Assembly (NCBI GenBank): GCA_036897095.1
Contig: JAYMSP010000037.1
Span: forward strand, 46,069-110,068
DNA length: 64,000 nucleotides
Origin: Plantago elongata
Taxonomy: Eukaryota; Streptophyta; Magnoliopsida; Lamiales; Plantaginaceae
Direction: 5' to 3'
Positions 61,301-64,000 of this stretch are shown here, piece by piece (position 1 is the first letter of the stretch; every line of letters begins with the position of its first letter). The notes under the pieces were generated by a model. It worked only from the letters and a program-made list of their open reading frames with translations, was not told the DNA's origin and ran no database searches. The position numbers and the translations under genes were made by a program.

Positions 61301-63961
61301 GGAATGCACGATTGTTCCTCGGCCACTTTGGCCTTATTCGGCTGTTTAATAATAAAATTGTCCTCTTCTTTCTTATGGTACATGAGAAAATAATTAATTT
61401 ACATGTTTGGTGTCAATCACTCATCCACTATCATGAGTTGAAAGCTCAATTTAGTGGACTTAGAGGAGCACTGTGTTTCAACTTTTAATGATGAATCTAA
61501 TAGAGGCAAATTAACCTTTTGTGTTATTACTAGTATACTACTGCTACACGTTATAATGAGATGATCTACACCCCTCGTATTAACAATCTTACGAATAAAT
61601 TTTACAGACACATGAATAAATGTTAATATTGTAAATCTCCATACCGATATTGGCATGGCATAAATCCAAATCTATATAACCACATCTTCATCATGACTTA
61701 AATATTAATTGTGATGGCTATGATTAAACTATAATATGAGTGTGTACCTAATTACATTAATTAAGAATAATCAGGACTAATGGTAGTGATAATTTGTTAA
61801 GGAGAATATTATTTTGTTTTTTCCAATGGACAATAATCATGCAAGTAGTAGAAAAATGAGATAGAGTGGGGCCCGCCCACACAAAGGCAAATCAGGGCAA
61901 AACTGAACATGCTATAACAAACACAGCATGACATGTGAAGTGGGAATCTACTTTGCTGTATTATGTAGTTTCCTTTTGGTTGCTTCAGGTTCCAGCAAAT
62001 CACCTTTTATATATACATATCATAAAATGGTCCAGCCTTTTCAAATTAAACTACTACTAGTACTCATATACTTCAAAATTACAGTACAATTGGAAGATCA
62101 ATTCAATTTTACTTTGATTTTAAAATTTCATAATTTCATTTCATTTTATATTAATTTAATTAAATTTATATTTTATCAACTAATTTTACTATAAATTAGT
62201 ACAATTCAAATCACAAAAAAAAAAAAAAAACAAGAATATTATTTCGTATCTCACTAACATCTTTCTTCAAAACTTTATGACATTAATTTAGACAAATTAC
62301 ATTTGGTACCCCTTAAATTTAGTCCAATAACAAATCTCCCAGATTAACAATAAATATAAATAGTTATATTTATATCTTAACCGAACCCACTCTCCTTAAA
62401 ACTCTCCAAAAATACACATTCAGCCTTAGAGTTTACTCAAACTAAATTAAGCTTTTGAGATCATCCCTTTCCAATGGCCTTTTTCGAATTTCATATTTCG
62501 AGTATCTCCCTAGAACCGAACTCATAATCTCATCTCTATATTCTACATAAGCTCCAGATTGAATGTTTGTGTAGAGATCAATCATATTCGGTCAAGTCAA
62601 AAGAATAGGCAAGTTCCGTAGTCATTGTTTTTGTGTGAAGTTTGAATTGTAGAAGATCGGAAGTTCTTGAAATTTGAAGTTATTAATTCAGATCAAAATT
62701 TTTATTTTTTTATCAACACTCATCAAGGTCGAATCAGGTCACCCCAGCTGCACCCTTCCAATGCGGCCCAAGTCTCGGGTCAACAAAGAGTGATCCTTTA
62801 TATACTGGTCCATTTTGGATTGGTTCGGGTGTGAATGTCCAATCTTATATTTAGATCAATTACATTCAAATAAAATAACATAGACTAAATAGTTTATAAA
62901 AGTATTCATTTATAGAGACAGAAAGAGATACATATACATTGTGAGTACTAATCACAGATTTGATATGTTCACTTATCTACTGTAAGGTAAGATATGACCT
63001 TAATACACTTTCGAAGTTTCATCGATATCATAAAGACGCGATGATAGTATTTTCCTTTGAATGTAATATGATAGTTTGTAGAGGGTAAGAGTCATAAGAT
63101 GAATTTGCAAGTCCGTAATTTTTTGTACATCCACAAGTTTGAGCTCCCTTTTCCGATAAAACCATGAATATTCTTTCACGAATCATTCAAATTCCATAAT
63201 TATAATTCAAATGGAACGTGATACTTATACACACAAATTCCATTAAAAGTTTTTCCATCGCCATTGGTTTAGGCTTCACGTATACCATATTATTAAACAG
63301 TACATAATAAGAGTATAGTTTATTAGTAGTAAAATTCGAATGTATGTATTTAAATCCCAAAATATATTTGACGAACAAAATAAAAAATTATTGATAGTGA
63401 TATAACAACTGAACAATTAATAATTCGGGTTCACGTGCCTATCCAAATATTTGCCGTAAATGATTTGTCGTGTGTTGAGAAAGAGTTGACTATCAAATTT
63501 TCCGAAGTCACCACATTGTAATGTATGAAACCCGAACAAATTGCAAATCCGTCTTACCTAATCAAACGTAGCCGACTAATGTACATTTTTAAATATAAGA
63601 ATATAATTTAGATAATGATCCTACATATTATGTTAAAATCGGTAAAAATTTACATTTTTGTAATACTCAACGTCCTGCAATATTATTTATTAATTGTTTA
63701 GTTTTTTATGTATATATTTAATTTTTTTCTATTTATAAATTATCTATATTAATTGTGTGGCTGGATCTTTTGACGTAGTAATTTCAAAACTTTTCAAAAT
63801 CTCTCAAGAGTTTCTCTTACTAATATTTTGTAGGAAAATACCATCAATAAACCACCTAAACATACTTCGATTCAGGATGAATTTTTATCATAAATAACAC
63901 AAATTCATTTTTTATTTTCAGTAGGTAACCAATTACTACATTTTATCAAAAATAATTAAAA

Positions 63962-63963
<2 letters not shown>
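58344..63963. other. ELF4-L3 3' UTR and gene-free AT-rich DNA
   Basis: Nothing codes convincingly. A decayed element at about 59950-60200 carries CTCGA/TCGAGCTCAAG and TTGTTAACGAG words like those in the CTR9-intron TIR element. A stretch of TTCAATT-type sequence (62085-62210) resembles the GAACTGAACT family and ends in a poly(A) run. Confidence 0.45.

Positions 63964-64000
<37 letters not shown>
63964..64000. repeat. (AT)n microsatellite running off the window end
   Basis: A pure AT run of at least 37 bases is cut by the end of the window. Confidence 0.95.

Noticed and set aside
1-64000. bacterial-type features (operons, CRISPR, att sites, riboswitches)
   Set aside because: The sequence is plant nuclear DNA and no regularly spaced direct-repeat array of CRISPR type was seen.

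Overview
This is nuclear genomic DNA of a flowering plant, almost certainly a eudicot. It is AT-rich. Its genes are split by many short introns with GT..AG borders. The gene families are plant ones: GRF transcription factor, ELF4-like, CYP72A P450, cytosolic UXS and UP3-type A/B-barrel proteins. Small plant transposons (Stowaway-, Tourist- and TRIM-type) lie in introns and intergenic DNA. I cannot name the species from the sequence alone. I rebuilt exon models by hand, using splice signals, reading phase and recalled similarity to Arabidopsis proteins.

Layout. 0.6-6.9 kb (+): the 3' 17 exons of a DENN (AEX-3) protein, with the 5' end outside the window. 10.9-13.1 kb (+): a growth-regulating factor with QLQ and WRC domains and a miR396 site. 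15.5-24.5 kb (-): a complete 24-exon CTR9/VIP6 gene of the Paf1 complex, 1102 codons. 26.6-28.8 kb (+): RNA polymerase III subunit RPC4, head-to-head with CTR9. 29.2-31.2 kb (-): a CYP72-family P450, tail-to-tail with RPC4. 32.8-33.3 kb (-): a possible 79-residue two-exon gene of unknown function. 34.0-36.3 kb (+): BET11-type SNARE. 37.0-37.7 and 39.3-40.1 kb (-): two tandem stress-responsive A/B-barrel (Dabb) genes, the second with a plastid-like N-terminal extension. 43.7-46.4 kb (+): cytosolic UDP-glucuronate decarboxylase (UXS). 58.0-58.3 kb (+): ELF4-LIKE 3-type gene with a long leader intron.

The left 46 kb is gene-dense. The right part (46.4-64 kb) is mostly transposon debris and AT-rich spacer, with one gene. 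Its clearest mobile structure is a broken LINE at 49.5-52.1 kb. A 1.05-kb TRIM-like LTR element with a perfect 5-bp target duplication sits inside the LINE's RNase H domain.

The genes do not form a pathway. CTR9 and RPC4 both act in basic transcription (Pol II elongation and Pol III) and share a roughly 2.1-kb divergent spacer, but nothing in the sequence shows joint control. I found no new multi-gene system. The points worth a second look are two GC-AG introns that the reading frame requires, the nested TRIM, several foldback elements inside introns, a TIR-bounded 1.86-kb T-rich element, an array-bearing foldback at 40.2 kb and the small unassigned gene.
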